This document shows, one piece after another, positions 8,408 through 18,098 of a stretch of 64,000 bases of DNA; the first letter of the stretch is position 1; each line of letters opens with the position of its first letter. Below the pieces are notes generated by a model. It ran no database searches and was not told the origin of the DNA. It saw only the letters and a list, made by a program, of their open reading frames with translations. Source of the stretch: Deltaproteobacteria bacterium (GTDB lineage: Bacteria; Myxococcota_A; UBA9160; UBA4427). The stretch lies in contig PBFW01000060.1 in NCBI GenBank assembly GCA_002719955.1, forward strand, positions 1-64,000, written 5' to 3'. A program made the position numbers and the translations under genes.

Positions 8408-8425
8408 GGGCCGAGGGAACGGCCC
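8408..8425. terminator. hairpin between convergent genes
   Basis: GGGCCG (8408-8413) pairs perfectly with CGGCCC (8420-8425) around AGGGAA. It fills the short gap between the stop of elp3 and the stop of the convergent protease gene, so it could act on both transcripts. There is no T tract on either side. Confidence 0.35.
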
Positions 8426-9949
8426 TCAGCCCGCCCGCTTCAGCGGGACGAAGAGGGTCGCGTCCCCCCGTCGCACCAGGATCAGGACGCCATCTGTGGA
8501 GGCGTCCAACCGCTTCGAGAGATCTCGGGCGTCCTTGACCGTCTTGCGGTCGAGCTCGAGAATGATGTCTCCGCGAAGGATCCCCGCTTCCGCCGCGACA
8601 CCGGACGGGTCGACATCGGTCACGATGACCCCGTCAGCTCGGTCGAGGCCGAGTTCGTCAGCGAGCGCGGGGGTCAGGTTCTGGGCCCGCAAGCCGAAAG
8701 CTTCGGCGCCATTCTCCTGGGGAGCCACCGATGCGACCTGCTCGGGGTCGTCGAGCCGGCCGATCTTGATCTTGAAATTCTTCTTCTTGCCATCACGCAC
8801 GACGACGACCTTGGCCTTCGTTTCGACCGGCGTGTTCGCGACGACGAGGGGGAGATCCTTCCACTCGTTGATCGCGACGCCGTTGAATTCGATGATCACA
8901 TCGCCGCGTTCGATCCCGCCGTCCGCGGCCGGCGTATCGGGTAGAACCTGCGAGACCAACGCCCCTTTCGCTTCCTCGAGTTCGAAGGTCTCCGCGATCT
9001 GCTTCGTGACACCCTGGATCTGAACACCTAGCCAGCCGCGCGTCACGCGACCGTCCGCGCGAAGCATGGGGAGGATCTGTTTGGCCTGATTGATCGGAAC
9101 GGAGAAGCCGATCGTATTGGCGTTGCTGCGGATGGCGGTATTGATTCCGACCACGTACCCGCGCAGATCGATCAAGGGGCCGCCGGAGTTGCCGGGGTTG
9201 ATCGCGGCGTCGGTCTGGATGAAATCGTCATAGGACTGCGTCTGGGAGGGGCTGACGTCACGACGATGTTTGGCCGAAACGATGCCGGCGGTCACGGTAT
9301 GTTCGAGGCCAAAGGGGTTGCCGATCGCTACCACCCAATCGCCCGGGCGAATCGAGTCGGAATCGCCGAGGGCAATCGTCGGGAGCGATTTTGCACCGGG
9401 GTCGACTTTGAGCAGTGCGATATCGGTCTTGGGATCTCGGCCGACCACCTCGGCTTCGAGTTCGCTGCCATCCATGAAGAGGACGCGGATCTCGTCCGTG
9501 CCTTCGACCACGTGGTTGTTGGTGACGACGTGGCCGTCGCTCGAGATGATGAAACCGCTGCCCTCGCCCTCGCTCTTGCGTTCGCGGGGCATGCCACGAT
9601 GCCACGGGCTTCCCCCGAAGAATTCTTCGAAACCGGGGGGCATGCCGCCCGGGCGTAGCGAGATCGTGCCCGTAGTCTGAATGCTGACGACGGCGGGGGC
9701 AACCCGTTCCGCGAGATCGGCGAAGCTGGTGGGAATGCCGATCGGCTGGGTCGTTGGGATCGCGCTCTCCGAGCGCCAGAAGGCGTCGCGCGGACCGGCT
9801 GCGCTCGCCTCTTCTGCGTCGCTTCCGAAGAGGTCGAGCGCCTGGGCACTCCGTGGGCCTACGCCGATGTGGCGGTCGGGCACCAGGCTGGTACTGAGAC
9901 CGACGATGGCCAATAGGGTCGTCGCGGTCAGAATGAGTCTTCGTCTCAT
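8426..9949 (-). CDS. HtrA/DegP-type periplasmic serine protease with two PDZ domains
   Basis: The product has 507 residues. ATG at 9949 has AGGAG 7-8 bases upstream and begins a signal peptide (MRRRLILTATTLLAIVG). The trypsin-like domain shows the full triad: His in VTNNHVVEG, Asp in KTDIALLKV, and Ser in NPGNSGGPLIDL. PDZ1 starts near RGWLGVQIQGV and PDZ2 near AFGLRAQNLTPALADELG. Proteins of this family degrade or refold misfolded envelope proteins. A second family member lies directly upstream in the same direction (85-bp gap), so the two may be co-expressed. Family usual length is 450-500. Confidence 0.94.
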   Translation of the reverse strand: MRRRLILTATTLLAIVGLSTSLVPDRHIGVGPRSAQALDLFGSDAEEASAAGPRDAFWRSESAIPTTQPIGIPTSFADLAERVAPAVVSIQTTGTISLRPGGMPPGFEEFFGGSPWHRGMPRERKSEGEGSGFIISSDGHVVTNNHVVEGTDEIRVLFMDGSELEAEVVGRDPKTDIALLKVDPGAKSLPTIALGDSDSIRPGDWVVAIGNPFGLEHTVTAGIVSAKHRRDVSPSQTQSYDDFIQTDAAINPGNSGGPLIDLRGYVVGINTAIRSNANTIGFSVPINQAKQILPMLRADGRVTRGWLGVQIQGVTKQIAETFELEEAKGALVSQVLPDTPAADGGIERGDVIIEFNGVAINEWKDLPLVVANTPVETKAKVVVVRDGKKKNFKIKIGRLDDPEQVASVAPQENGAEAFGLRAQNLTPALADELGLDRADGVIVTDVDPSGVAAEAGILRGDIILELDRKTVKDARDLSKRLDASTDGVLILVRRGDATLFVPLKRAG

Positions 9950-10034
9950 GTTGCATTCTCCTGGGGTGATCTTCACTGCATCGTCGGGCTGCGCGGAAAC
10001 CTCGTTGCATCGAAGGGGAGTCAAGCTCTGCCCA

Positions 10035-11480
10035 TCAGTTTCGCTGCAGGGGGAGAGTGAGATGATATCGGCCGGGCCCTCTCTGGACTACGACCAGGGC
10101 ACGGACGCGGCCGCGAAGGCGCGCGATCGCCCTCCGCAGGTCTTTTCGGGCCGTGAGGGAGACACCGTTGACGCCGAGCAGGTAGTCGTCGGCGCGCAAC
10201 CCGAGGGACTCGGCCGCCGATCCCGGGTCGACATCGATGATCCTCCAGGCGCGATCGGTCCGCGAAAATTCCAGTTCGAGCCCCAATCTGCGGCTCGCGA
10301 TGCCGCGGACCATCGATTGCGGCAGTTCCTCCGCCCGCGCGTTCACCCTTCGGAATTCGCCATCGTGAAAGAGTTCGAGTCTCAGCGCCTGGCCGGCCGT
10401 CATGCTGTCGAGCATCTCGAAGAGCTGTTGGGCGGTCTTCACGCTTCGTCCGTCGAATTCGGTGACGATGTCTCCGCGTTGGATGCCGGCGCGCGAAGCG
10501 GGGCTGCCCGGTTGCAAGCGGTTGACGAGGGCGCCACCGATCCCCTTCGGCAGGTCGAGAACCTGTCGCAGCGCGGGATCGATGTCCTGGAATTCGAGCC
10601 CCAACCACACGGGATGGACCTCGCCGTAGAGAAGCAGTTCGCGAATCACGCGCTTGGCGACATCGATCGGAATCGCGAAGCCGATTCCCTGGGCCCCCCC
10701 GTAGATCGCCGCGTTGATCCCGATCAGCTGGCCTTCGGCGTTCAGGAGCGGGCCTCCTGAGTTGCCGGGATTGATCAGCGCGTCGGTCTGCAGGAGGCCG
10801 TGGAAGGGCGGGCTGCCCTGGGTGTTCACCGATCGGCCGGTTGCCGAGATGACGCCCGTCGTCACGCTATTCGAGAGACCGAAGGGATTGCCGATGGCGA
10901 TCACCGGTTCGCCGACCATCAGGTCGTCGGAACTCCCGGGCTCGGTAAAGGGTAGGGTTTCCTCGCCCTGCATCACGATCTGGAGAACCGCGAGATCATT
11001 GGTCGGGTCCGCGCCCACCAGCTTCGCCTCGAATTCGCGGCCATCGGCGATCGCGATACGGACGCGATCCGCGCGCGCGATCACGTGCTCGTTCGTAAGG
11101 ACATGCCCTTCGCGATCGAAGATGACACCGGATCCGAGGCTCTGAACCGTTCGCGTTCGGGGCTCGAAGAAATTCGAGAAGAAATCCTCGAACGAGGGAT
11201 CTCTCTTCGGGCGGCTGCGAAAGGGGCTGGGGGTTTCGGTGATCCGTTCGGTTGTGATGTTCACGACGCTCGGACCGACGCGTTCGACGACGTCGACGGT
11301 CGCGGTCCGGCGCAGGAAGGGGTCCGCCGCGAAGGCGTTCGAAGCGAGACCGATCGCCGAGATCAGCAGTAGGGACGCGATCCCATCGAAGGCGAGGGTC
11401 GGCCGGCTTCGCCACGGAAGGTGTTGGCGAACGCGCAGGATCGTTGGGGCGAATTTCCGATCTTGGCCTGCTCGAATCAT
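10035..11480 (-). CDS. second HtrA-type serine protease, trypsin domain plus two PDZ
   Basis: The product has about 481 residues from ATG 11480. A TTG two codons earlier is also possible, as GGAG lies 10 bp before it. The N-terminus is basic and then hydrophobic (IASLLLISAIGLASNAFA), fitting a signal peptide or anchor. The triad is His in LTNEHVIARA, Asp in TNDLAVLQI, and Ser in NPGNSGGPLLNA. PDZ1 begins at PVWLGLEFQDI, and PDZ2 is more divergent (IIDVDPGSAAESLGLRADD). The linker after the signal is Pro/Arg-rich. It shares strand and spacing with the downstream Deg protease, but the two differ enough to suggest an old duplication or separate roles. Confidence 0.9.
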   Translation of the reverse strand: MIRAGQDRKFAPTILRVRQHLPWRSRPTLAFDGIASLLLISAIGLASNAFAADPFLRRTATVDVVERVGPSVVNITTERITETPSPFRSRPKRDPSFEDFFSNFFEPRTRTVQSLGSGVIFDREGHVLTNEHVIARADRVRIAIADGREFEAKLVGADPTNDLAVLQIVMQGEETLPFTEPGSSDDLMVGEPVIAIGNPFGLSNSVTTGVISATGRSVNTQGSPPFHGLLQTDALINPGNSGGPLLNAEGQLIGINAAIYGGAQGIGFAIPIDVAKRVIRELLLYGEVHPVWLGLEFQDIDPALRQVLDLPKGIGGALVNRLQPGSPASRAGIQRGDIVTEFDGRSVKTAQQLFEMLDSMTAGQALRLELFHDGEFRRVNARAEELPQSMVRGIASRRLGLELEFSRTDRAWRIIDVDPGSAAESLGLRADDYLLGVNGVSLTARKDLRRAIARLRGRVRALVVVQRGPGRYHLTLPLQRN

Positions 11481-11628
11481 CCTCAACCCGTGCTGGCTCC
11501 GGCGCCGGGCGCGTCGGCTCGGAGCCCACACCGCCCGACTTCTCAGGGAAGGAGATCGGGCGGTCTCGCGTCTATGAAGCCGCGGAGCGGGCATCGGTTC
11601 AGAGCGAATCACGGGCCCCCGCGAGAAA

Positions 11629-12342
11629 TCAGCCAATTGCGCTCCGCCTGCCCTCATCGAGGCCCTCCCTGAGCGTCCGGATCGCATCGCAGGCCTCGCT
11701 CTTCGAGCGGAGCAGACCCGTCACGGCGACGCCTGCGGCACCGGCCCGGATGGCATCGCCTGCGTGATCGGCGTCGACACCACCCTGGGCGAGGACGGGG
11801 AGGCCCGACCCGCAGGCCGCTGCGAGGCGTCCCAATCCGAGCGCCGGGCGCGTCGCGGGCTTCGAGAGTGGATCCCAGATCGGTGCGAGATGGGCATAAT
11901 CGATGGTGCCTGCCGCGGCGCTCTCGACTTCAGCGACCGAGTGGAGCGAGGCGCCGAGCAGCGCATTCGAACCCAGGAAGGCCCGGCTCGTCTCTTGCTC
12001 GAGGGCATCGAAGCCGAGGTGCACACCATCGGCGCCGACGGCCCAGACGAGATCGGATCGCTTGTTCACGATGACGCGTCGGATCGCATTCGCCGGGTCG
12101 ACTCGATCGCAATCGTCGCGTGCAGCGAGCAATGCGCAGGCGATCTGCCAGAGCCTGAAATCCTCGAGGTTCCGATCGCGCAACTGGATCCAATCGACGC
12201 CGGCTTCGAAAAAGTCGAGGGCCCGACCGTGGGGATCCTCGCCGAATGCTGCCCCGTCCAGGACGGCGCACAGGACCGGGCGTCCGCCGAACGCGCTCCG
12301 CGAATTTCCGGTATGCGCTCTGGGTTGTGAAGGACGCGCCAG
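11629..12342 (-). CDS. thiE: thiamine-phosphate synthase, start codon non-canonical
   Basis: The frame carries the ThiE/TenI barrel: VLCAVLDGAAF (strand 1), GVDWIQLRDRNLEDF (strand 2 with the Q-L-R-D signature), WAVGADGVHLG, LLGASLHSVAEVE, APIWDPLSKP and VLAQGGVDADHA. The enzyme couples HMP-PP with thiazole phosphate to give thiamine phosphate. The open frame begins right after the thiG stop (TAG 12348-12346) and contains no ATG, GTG or TTG before the barrel; the first TTG (12183) lies after strand 2 begins. I set the start at CTG 12342, translationally coupled to thiG, as a best guess. CTG at 12273 is another option. Length about 237 from that start. Confidence 0.7.
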   Translation of the reverse strand: MARPSQPRAHTGNSRSAFGGRPVLCAVLDGAAFGEDPHGRALDFFEAGVDWIQLRDRNLEDFRLWQIACALLAARDDCDRVDPANAIRRVIVNKRSDLVWAVGADGVHLGFDALEQETSRAFLGSNALLGASLHSVAEVESAAAGTIDYAHLAPIWDPLSKPATRPALGLGRLAAACGSGLPVLAQGGVDADHAGDAIRAGAAGVAVTGLLRSKSEACDAIRTLREGLDEGRRSAIG

Positions 12343-12345
12343 GAT

Positions 12346-13140
12346 CTAGAAACTCGCCGTGCCGTCGAGGGGACTCGAGGCCGACGCGTAGAGTCGCTTC
12401 GGCATGCGGCCGGCCTCGTAGGCGGCTCGGCCCGCTTCGACACCCTGCCGCATGGCCTTGGCCATCTTGACGGGATCCTTCGCGTGCGCGATCGCCGTAT
12501 TCATCAACAGCGCCGTCGCGCCGAGCTCCATCGCGAACGCGGCATCGCTCGCCGTTCCGACCCCGGCATCCACGATCACGGGGACCTCGACGGTCTCCAT
12601 GATGATGCGCAGATTGGCGGGGTTGCGAATGCCCATGCCGGAGCCGATCGGCGCGGCCAGTGGCATGACCGCGGGACAGCCCATCGCTTCGAGTCGCTGG
12701 CAAGCGACGGGATCGTCCGTGATATAGGGGAGCACGGTGAAGCCATCGTCGATCAGGCGCTGGGTGGCCTCGAGCGTCGCCGGCACGTCGGGAAAGAGCG
12801 TACGCTCGTCACCGATCACCTCGAGCTTCACGAGTTCGGTCTCGAGGAGTTCACGGCCGAGTCGGGCGGTGGTCACCGCGTCGTCGGCGGTATAACAGCC
12901 TGCCGTGTTGGGGAGGATCGTGAAGCGTTCCGGCGAGATCACGTCGAGGAGCCGCGGTCCCTTCGATGCGTCGAAGTTCACCCGGCGCAGCGCAACCGTG
13001 ATCATCTCCGCGCCCGATACTTCCGCGCATTCGAGGTTCTGTTCGAAACTCTCGTATTTGCCTGAGCCGATGATCAGTCGGGAGTTGAATTCGAAACGGC
13101 CAATCTTGAAGGCCGGTGCCTCCGCGCTCGTCTTGCTCAT
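12346..13140 (-). CDS. thiG: thiazole synthase
   Basis: This 264-residue ThiG builds thiazole phosphate from deoxyxylulose phosphate, dehydroglycine and ThiS thiocarboxylate. The start at 13140 has AGAGGAG six bases upstream. Family hallmarks are [14 protein letters not shown], the Schiff-base lysine region [29 protein letters not shown], and [14 protein letters not shown]. It lies 25 bp after thiS and abuts thiE. No thiO or thiH is present here to supply dehydroglycine. Confidence 0.95.
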   Translation of the reverse strand: MSKTSAEAPAFKIGRFEFNSRLIIGSGKYESFEQNLECAEVSGAEMITVALRRVNFDASKGPRLLDVISPERFTILPNTAGCYTADDAVTTARLGRELLETELVKLEVIGDERTLFPDVPATLEATQRLIDDGFTVLPYITDDPVACQRLEAMGCPAVMPLAAPIGSGMGIRNPANLRIIMETVEVPVIVDAGVGTASDAAFAMELGATALLMNTAIAHAKDPVKMAKAMRQGVEAGRAAYEAGRMPKRLYASASSPLDGTASF

Positions 13141-13165
13141 CTTGTTCTCCTCTGGCGGAGGGGTC

Positions 13166-13429
13166 TCAGCCTCCGCCCACGGCTTCCAGAATTTCGATCT
13201 TGTCGTCGACGGCGACCTCGATCTCGCTGTAGCGAGAACGGATGACCACCTCGCCATTCAGAGCGACGGCGACGCGCTGGCCGGCAAGATCGAGGTATTC
13301 GAGCAAGCCGCCGAGGGTGCAGGGGGCCGCGACGCGCAGGGGTTCACCGTTGACGAGCAGGTCGATCTCGGATCGGGAGGATGCGGCCGCGGAAACGTCG
13401 CTGCTCGGGTGTGCGCTGGCCTCTCCCAC
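13166..13429 (-). CDS. thiS: sulfur carrier protein ThiS
   Basis: The last 66 residues form a ubiquitin-like Thi[13 protein letters not shown] at the start, [13 protein letters not shown] in the middle, and the C-terminal [10 protein letters not shown] whose terminal Gly-Gly is adenylated and thiocarboxylated. The chosen start is GTG 13429 because GAGAGGG lies 7 bases before it. This gives 87 residues, about 20 more than usual, as a Ser/Ala-rich leader. ATG at 13498 or 13585 is possible in frame, but neither has a good ribosome binding site and the latter would overlap the divergent alr gene. Confidence 0.85.
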   Translation of the reverse strand: MGEASAHPSSDVSAAASSRSEIDLLVNGEPLRVAAPCTLGGLLEYLDLAGQRVAVALNGEVVIRSRYSEIEVAVDDKIEILEAVGGG

Positions 13430-13577
13430 GGATCTACCCTCTCGGTCGTATCCCGGCGCCCCGCCGGATTTCTTACTGGTTCGAGTGACGGGCAACATAC
13501 CCGACGCACTCTCGGGCCGCCGCCGATTCGGGAGGCCTTCGCTTTCGGTAGGCTTGCGTGGCTCCCGGGAGGTGAAC

Positions 13578-14870
13578 GTGTTCAAGTCGAGCCATGTCGT
13601 CGAGGACGTCGAGCAGCGGCCCGTCTGGGCCTGGATCGATCAGGCCGCCCTGCGTCACAACGCGCGGCGTGCGATCGAATGCGCCGGCGGTCGGACGGTG
13701 ATCGGGGTCGTGAAGGCCGATGGCTATGGTCACGGGGCGGCCGATGTGGCCCGTGCGCTGCTGGCCGAGGGGGTCGCGCGGCTCGCCGTGGTGAGTGTGG
13801 CAGAGGGCGCCGGATTGAGGCGTGACGGCATCATGGCGCCGATCCTTCTACTCGGCGGGCTCGACGATCTGCCGGCCGCCGAGCGTGCCGTCAAATGGGG
13901 GCTCACGCCGGTTCTCCAGGACGAACGTGGGCTCGCGTTGGCGCGCCGGCTGGGGCGCGCGGAGCCTCCCCTTGCGATCGAGCTCGAGGTCGACACCGGA
14001 ATGCGGCGGATGGGTGTCTCCGCCGACGCTGCGGATGCCCTCCTCGAAGGGGTGAGCCGCACGCCCGAACTTTCGCTCTCCGGCGTGTTCACCCACCTCG
14101 CCCGGGCCGACGAGCCGGATCCCGCGCCGAGCCGCGAACAATATGAGGCCCTGGCCGCGATCCTGCTCGCACGGGAGGAGTCCGGGGGGGGCGCGCCGGA
14201 TTGCCACGTTCTGAATTCGGCCGGGCTGCTGCGGCTGGCCGAATTCGAGCCCGCAGCGGACGGATTTGCGACCCAGGCCGTTCGTCCCGGGCTCATGCTC
14301 TATGGCGTCTCCCCTTTCATGGGGGAGGGTTCGCGCATGGGGGGAAGCTCGCGCGGGAGCGGGGACGCCGATTCGGCCCTCGCCGAGGGGGGCGACGGAG
14401 ATCCCTGGTCGAACCGGACCGCCGAGGCCCTCGATCTGGAGCCAGCGATGACGCTGGCGGCGAAAGTGATCGCGGTTCGTCGAATCCAGGCCGGCGATTG
14501 CGTCGGCTACGGAGGACAGTGGAGGGCGGCGGAGGCTACGACGATCGCCACATTGCCGCTCGGATACGCGGATGGGATTCCGCGATCGGTATTGGGTCGG
14601 GGGGCGGTACACCTCGCGGGGGCGATGCGCCCGATCGTTGGGCGCGTCTCGATGGACAGCGTCTGCCTAGATGTCGGCCAGACGCCGGTCGAGGTCGGGG
14701 AACTCGCGACGGTCTTCGGTCGGACGCCCGAGGGTGAGCGCATCCCGGTCGAGAATCTGGCGGCGGCGGCCGGAACCGTCGGGTACGAAATCCTGGTCGG
14801 CGTGGGTGCCCGGGTGCCCCGGCGATGGGGAATCGGATGGCCACCCGGCGATGGCGGACGCGCCGATTGA
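13578..14870 (+). CDS. alr: alanine racemase
   Basis: This fold-type III PLP enzyme makes D-alanine for peptidoglycan. The start is GTG 13578, with GGAGG five bases upstream. The PLP lysine is in VVKADGYGHG (about residue 48), and the catalytic tyrosine lies in DCVGYGGQWRA. GYADGIPRSVLG and VGRVSMDSVCLDV complete the C-terminal domain. At 430 residues it is longer than the usual 360-390, because a Gly/Ser/Asp-rich insert of about 40 residues follows YGVSPF (about 14325-14440). The gene is divergent from thiS. Confidence 0.93.
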   Translation: MFKSSHVVEDVEQRPVWAWIDQAALRHNARRAIECAGGRTVIGVVKADGYGHGAADVARALLAEGVARLAVVSVAEGAGLRRDGIMAPILLLGGLDDLPAAERAVKWGLTPVLQDERGLALARRLGRAEPPLAIELEVDTGMRRMGVSADAADALLEGVSRTPELSLSGVFTHLARADEPDPAPSREQYEALAAILLAREESGGGAPDCHVLNSAGLLRLAEFEPAADGFATQAVRPGLMLYGVSPFMGEGSRMGGSSRGSGDADSALAEGGDGDPWSNRTAEALDLEPAMTLAAKVIAVRRIQAGDCVGYGGQWRAAEATTIATLPLGYADGIPRSVLGRGAVHLAGAMRPIVGRVSMDSVCLDVGQTPVEVGELATVFGRTPEGERIPVENLAAAAGTVGYEILVGVGARVPRRWGIGWPPGDGGRAD

Positions 14871-15144
14871 CGCGGCGAGCCCACGCGGTTACAAAACAGC
14901 CAGCCCCCAGAATCCCCGACCAGGAGCCGCGCTCGAGGCGCGCCCGCCCGCCCGAAGCCCAATGCGACGAGCGGACGCGAGCGCCCGGGACAAGCGGAAA
15001 CGAAGGCGGGACGGGTCGGTGCGTTCCGGGTCGTCGCCGACGTTTCGCGGACGTATCCGCGGTGCCCCGGGCGTTTTCGATCGATCGGCCGGTCGCCAAC
15101 CGGCAGCCAGCAGTCGACAGAGAGATAGAAGGGAGAAGGATCCG

Positions 15145-16752
15145 ATGCCCCCCAACTCGCCGCCGCAATCGCCCGAGGCCGAAACCCAGAAAATTTCTCG
15201 CGCGCTCCTTTCCGTGTCGGACAAGACGGGGCTCGTCGAACTCGCGAAGGATCTCGATGCCCTCGGTGTCGAGTTGATCGCTTCGGGCGGAACCGCCCGT
15301 GCGATTCGCGAAGCCGGCCTGCCGGTGCTCGACGTCGCCGATCTGACCGCGAGCCCCGAAATGCTCGGTGGTCGTGTGAAGACCCTCCACCCGAAGATCC
15401 ACGGTGGCATTCTGGCCCGCCGGGCGCTCGCCCAAGACCGGACGGACATGGAGGCGAACGAGATTCGTGCCATCGACCTCGTCGTCTGCAACCTCTATCC
15501 CTTCCAGGCGACGGTTGCGCAAGCCGATGTGACGCGAGCCGAGGCGGTGGAAAAAATCGATATCGGGGGCCCCTCGATGATCCGATCCGCTGCCAAGAAC
15601 CACGCCTATGTCGGCGTCCTGTGCGATCCGGCGGATTACGCTTCCGTCGTTTCGGAGCTTTCGGGGTTCGGCGGACTCAGCCCCGCCCTCCGTCGCCGAC
15701 TCGCGCTCAAGGCCTTCGAGCACACCGCGGGCTACGACACCGCGATTTCCCAATGGCTCTCCGAAAACGATCCCGAAATTCCGGCGGAGACATTCCCGGA
15801 GTCGCTTCTCATCTCGCTCGGAAAGGCGGATGAGCTTCGTTATGGCGAGAATCCCCACCAGCGTGCCGCGCTCTATGGTGGCTTCCTCGAAATCTGTGAA
15901 TTGCTCCACGGCAAGGCGCTCTCCTACAACAACCTGATCGACGCCCAGGCCGCCCTCGCCCTGATCGTCGATTTCCTGCCCGCCGCAGGTGCTTCGGAGG
16001 ATCGAGCGATCGTCGCGATCCTCAAGCACAACACGCCCTGCGGCGTGGGGGCGGGTGCCACGCCCCTGGCCGCTTACGAAAATGCCTTCACCACCGATCC
16101 CGAATCGCCCTTCGGCGGGATCATCGTTTCGAGCCGGCCCTTCGATCTGCCACTGGCCGAGAAGGTCGATGAGATCTTCACCGAGGTCCTGATCGCGCCG
16201 AGCTTCACCGATGAGGCCCTCGCGCTTCTCATGAAGAAGAAGAATCGGCGGCTGCTCAGTTTCGACCCTGAGAAGATCGACCCCGCACAGGTCGAGGTTC
16301 GCCGCGTATTCGGTGGATTGCTCGTTCAGGAGGCGGATCCGGCTCCGGACGAGGTGATGACGGCGACCCTCGCGACCGACGTGGAGCCGAGCGCCGATCA
16401 ACGTCAGGCGATGGAGTTTGCCTGGCGAATCGTGAAACACGTGAAGAGCAACGCGATCGTGTTTGCCGCCGCGGATCGAACCCTGGCGATCGGTGGGGGG
16501 GCGACCTCCCGCGTCGACGCGGTTCACGCCGCCGCCGCGAAGGCCAAACGCGTCGGCCTCTCGCTCGAGGGCTGTGTGCTCGCGAGTGACGCTTTCTTCC
16601 CCTTCGCGGACGGACTCGAAACGGCGGTCGAGGCGGGCGCCACCGCGATCGTGCAGCCCGGCGGATCGAATCGGGACGAAGAAGTGATCGCGGCGGCGAA
16701 TCGACTCGGCGTTCCGATGCTGATGACGGGGAAACGTCATTTTCGCCACTAG
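15145..16752 (+). CDS. purH: bifunctional AICAR formyltransferase / IMP cyclohydrolase
   Basis: The 535 residues match the family length (about 520-530). The N-terminal IMP cyclohydrolase starts with ALLSVSDKTGLVELAKDL and has GGRVKTLHPKIHGG. The AICAR transformylase domain has YGENPHQRAALY, ILKHNTPCGVG and the C-terminal GGATSRVDAV. It carries out the last two steps of purine synthesis. ATG 15145 has AAGGA just upstream and GGGAG behind it. purD follows 50 bp later, so purHD is probably one operon, as in many bacteria. Confidence 0.97.
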   Translation: MPPNSPPQSPEAETQKISRALLSVSDKTGLVELAKDLDALGVELIASGGTARAIREAGLPVLDVADLTASPEMLGGRVKTLHPKIHGGILARRALAQDRTDMEANEIRAIDLVVCNLYPFQATVAQADVTRAEAVEKIDIGGPSMIRSAAKNHAYVGVLCDPADYASVVSELSGFGGLSPALRRRLALKAFEHTAGYDTAISQWLSENDPEIPAETFPESLLISLGKADELRYGENPHQRAALYGGFLEICELLHGKALSYNNLIDAQAALALIVDFLPAAGASEDRAIVAILKHNTPCGVGAGATPLAAYENAFTTDPESPFGGIIVSSRPFDLPLAEKVDEIFTEVLIAPSFTDEALALLMKKKNRRLLSFDPEKIDPAQVEVRRVFGGLLVQEADPAPDEVMTATLATDVEPSADQRQAMEFAWRIVKHVKSNAIVFAAADRTLAIGGGATSRVDAVHAAAAKAKRVGLSLEGCVLASDAFFPFADGLETAVEAGATAIVQPGGSNRDEEVIAAANRLGVPMLMTGKRHFRH

Positions 16753-16802
16753 AGGGCCGGAACGAAGGGGTTCCGATCGAGGTCGGGGCAGGAGGAGCGA
16801 CG

Positions 16803-18086
16803 GTGAAGGTCCTGGTCGTGGGCAGCGGAGGGCGCGAGCACGCGCTGGTCTGGAAGATCGCGCAGAGTCCCCTCTTGACGGCGTTGCATGCGGCGCCGGG
16901 CAGCGAGGCGATTGCGCAATGGGCGACCTGTCATCCCACGGTCAAGGCGAATGATCTCGCGGGGATCGTCGCATTGGCGAGGACCGAGGCGGTCGATCTC
17001 GTCGTGGTCGGCCCCGAGGATCCGCTCGCCGCGGGGCTCTCCGATCGGTTGCGCGATCAGGGGATCGCGACCTTCGGCCCCTCCGCCGCCGCGGCGCAGC
17101 TCGAGGGCAGCAAGGCCTTCTCCAAGGATTTCATGCAGCGCCATGAGATCCCGACCGCGGCGTATGCGGTTTTCGACGATGCCGCGGCAGCACACGCCTA
17201 CGTCGATTCACTCGGTCGGCCGTGCGTGGTGAAAGCGGATGGGCTCGCGGCGGGCAAGGGCGTGGCGATGTGCCCGGAAGCCGCCGCTGCGCACGGGGCG
17301 ATCGATGAGATGATGGCGGAGAAGCGCTTCGGGGAGGCCGGCAATCGCGTCGTGATCGAAGAGTGGCTTCAGGGCGAAGAGGCCTCCTACTACGCGATCT
17401 GTGACGGAGAAAGGCTCGTGACGCTGGCCGCGGCCCAGGATCACAAGCGCGCGCTCGACGGGGACGAGGGAGAGAATACGGGTGGCATGGGGGCTTATTC
17501 GCCCGCACCGGTGATCTCCGACGAAGTCGAAAAGAAGATCCTCGAGCGAGTCGTGCATCCGACGATCAGCGGAATGGCCACAGACGGCCATCCCTATCAG
17601 GGGGTGCTCTTCGTCGGTCTGATGATCGACGAAGCCGGTGACCCCTTCGTGATCGAGTTCAATGTCCGTTTCGGAGATCCCGAGACCCAGCCCTTGATGG
17701 TGCGGATGGAGAGCGATTTTCTGCCGATCCTGGAGGCATCGGCGCACGGGACCCTCGATCCGTCGATCTCGATCGGCTGGGGCGAGGCGGCCGTCTGCGT
17801 CGTTCTCGCTTCGGGCGGCTATCCACGGGACTACGAGACGGGACGCGCGATCTCGGGGCTCGAGGGGCTCGAAGGCGATGATTCGCTCGTCGTGTTCCAC
17901 GCCGGCACGCGCGCTCGGGAATCGGGCGAGGGCTTCGAGACCGCCGGCGGTCGGGTCCTCGGGATCACCGCCCGCGGCGATTCTGTCCGAGAAGCCCGCG
18001 ATCGCGCCTATCGCGCGGTCGAGCGGGTCGAGTTCCAGGGCAGGCATTTTCGGCGGGATATCGCCGATCGCGCATTGGCGCGTTGA
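16803..18086 (+). CDS. purD: phosphoribosylamine--glycine ligase
   Basis: This 427-residue ATP-grasp enzyme forms glycinamide ribonucleotide. GTG 16803 follows AGGAGGA at 7 bp. It begins KVLVVGSGGREHALVWKI. The ATP-grasp part includes GRPCVVKADGLAAGKGV, the metal site VIEFNVRFGDPETQPLM, and ENTGGMGAYSPAP. Length and order of motifs are normal. Confidence 0.97.
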   Translation: MKVLVVGSGGREHALVWKIAQSPLLTALHAAPGSEAIAQWATCHPTVKANDLAGIVALARTEAVDLVVVGPEDPLAAGLSDRLRDQGIATFGPSAAAAQLEGSKAFSKDFMQRHEIPTAAYAVFDDAAAAHAYVDSLGRPCVVKADGLAAGKGVAMCPEAAAAHGAIDEMMAEKRFGEAGNRVVIEEWLQGEEASYYAICDGERLVTLAAAQDHKRALDGDEGENTGGMGAYSPAPVISDEVEKKILERVVHPTISGMATDGHPYQGVLFVGLMIDEAGDPFVIEFNVRFGDPETQPLMVRMESDFLPILEASAHGTLDPSISIGWGEAAVCVVLASGGYPRDYETGRAISGLEGLEGDDSLVVFHAGTRARESGEGFETAGGRVLGITARGDSVREARDRAYRAVERVEFQGRHFRRDIADRALAR

Positions 18087-18098
18087 GGTCCGTGCGGC

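Noticed and set aside
13430-13577. TPP riboswitch upstream of thiS
   Set aside because: The region lacks the CTGAGA and ACCTGATC-type segments of the THI box on the minus strand, so no thiamine riboswitch can be supported.
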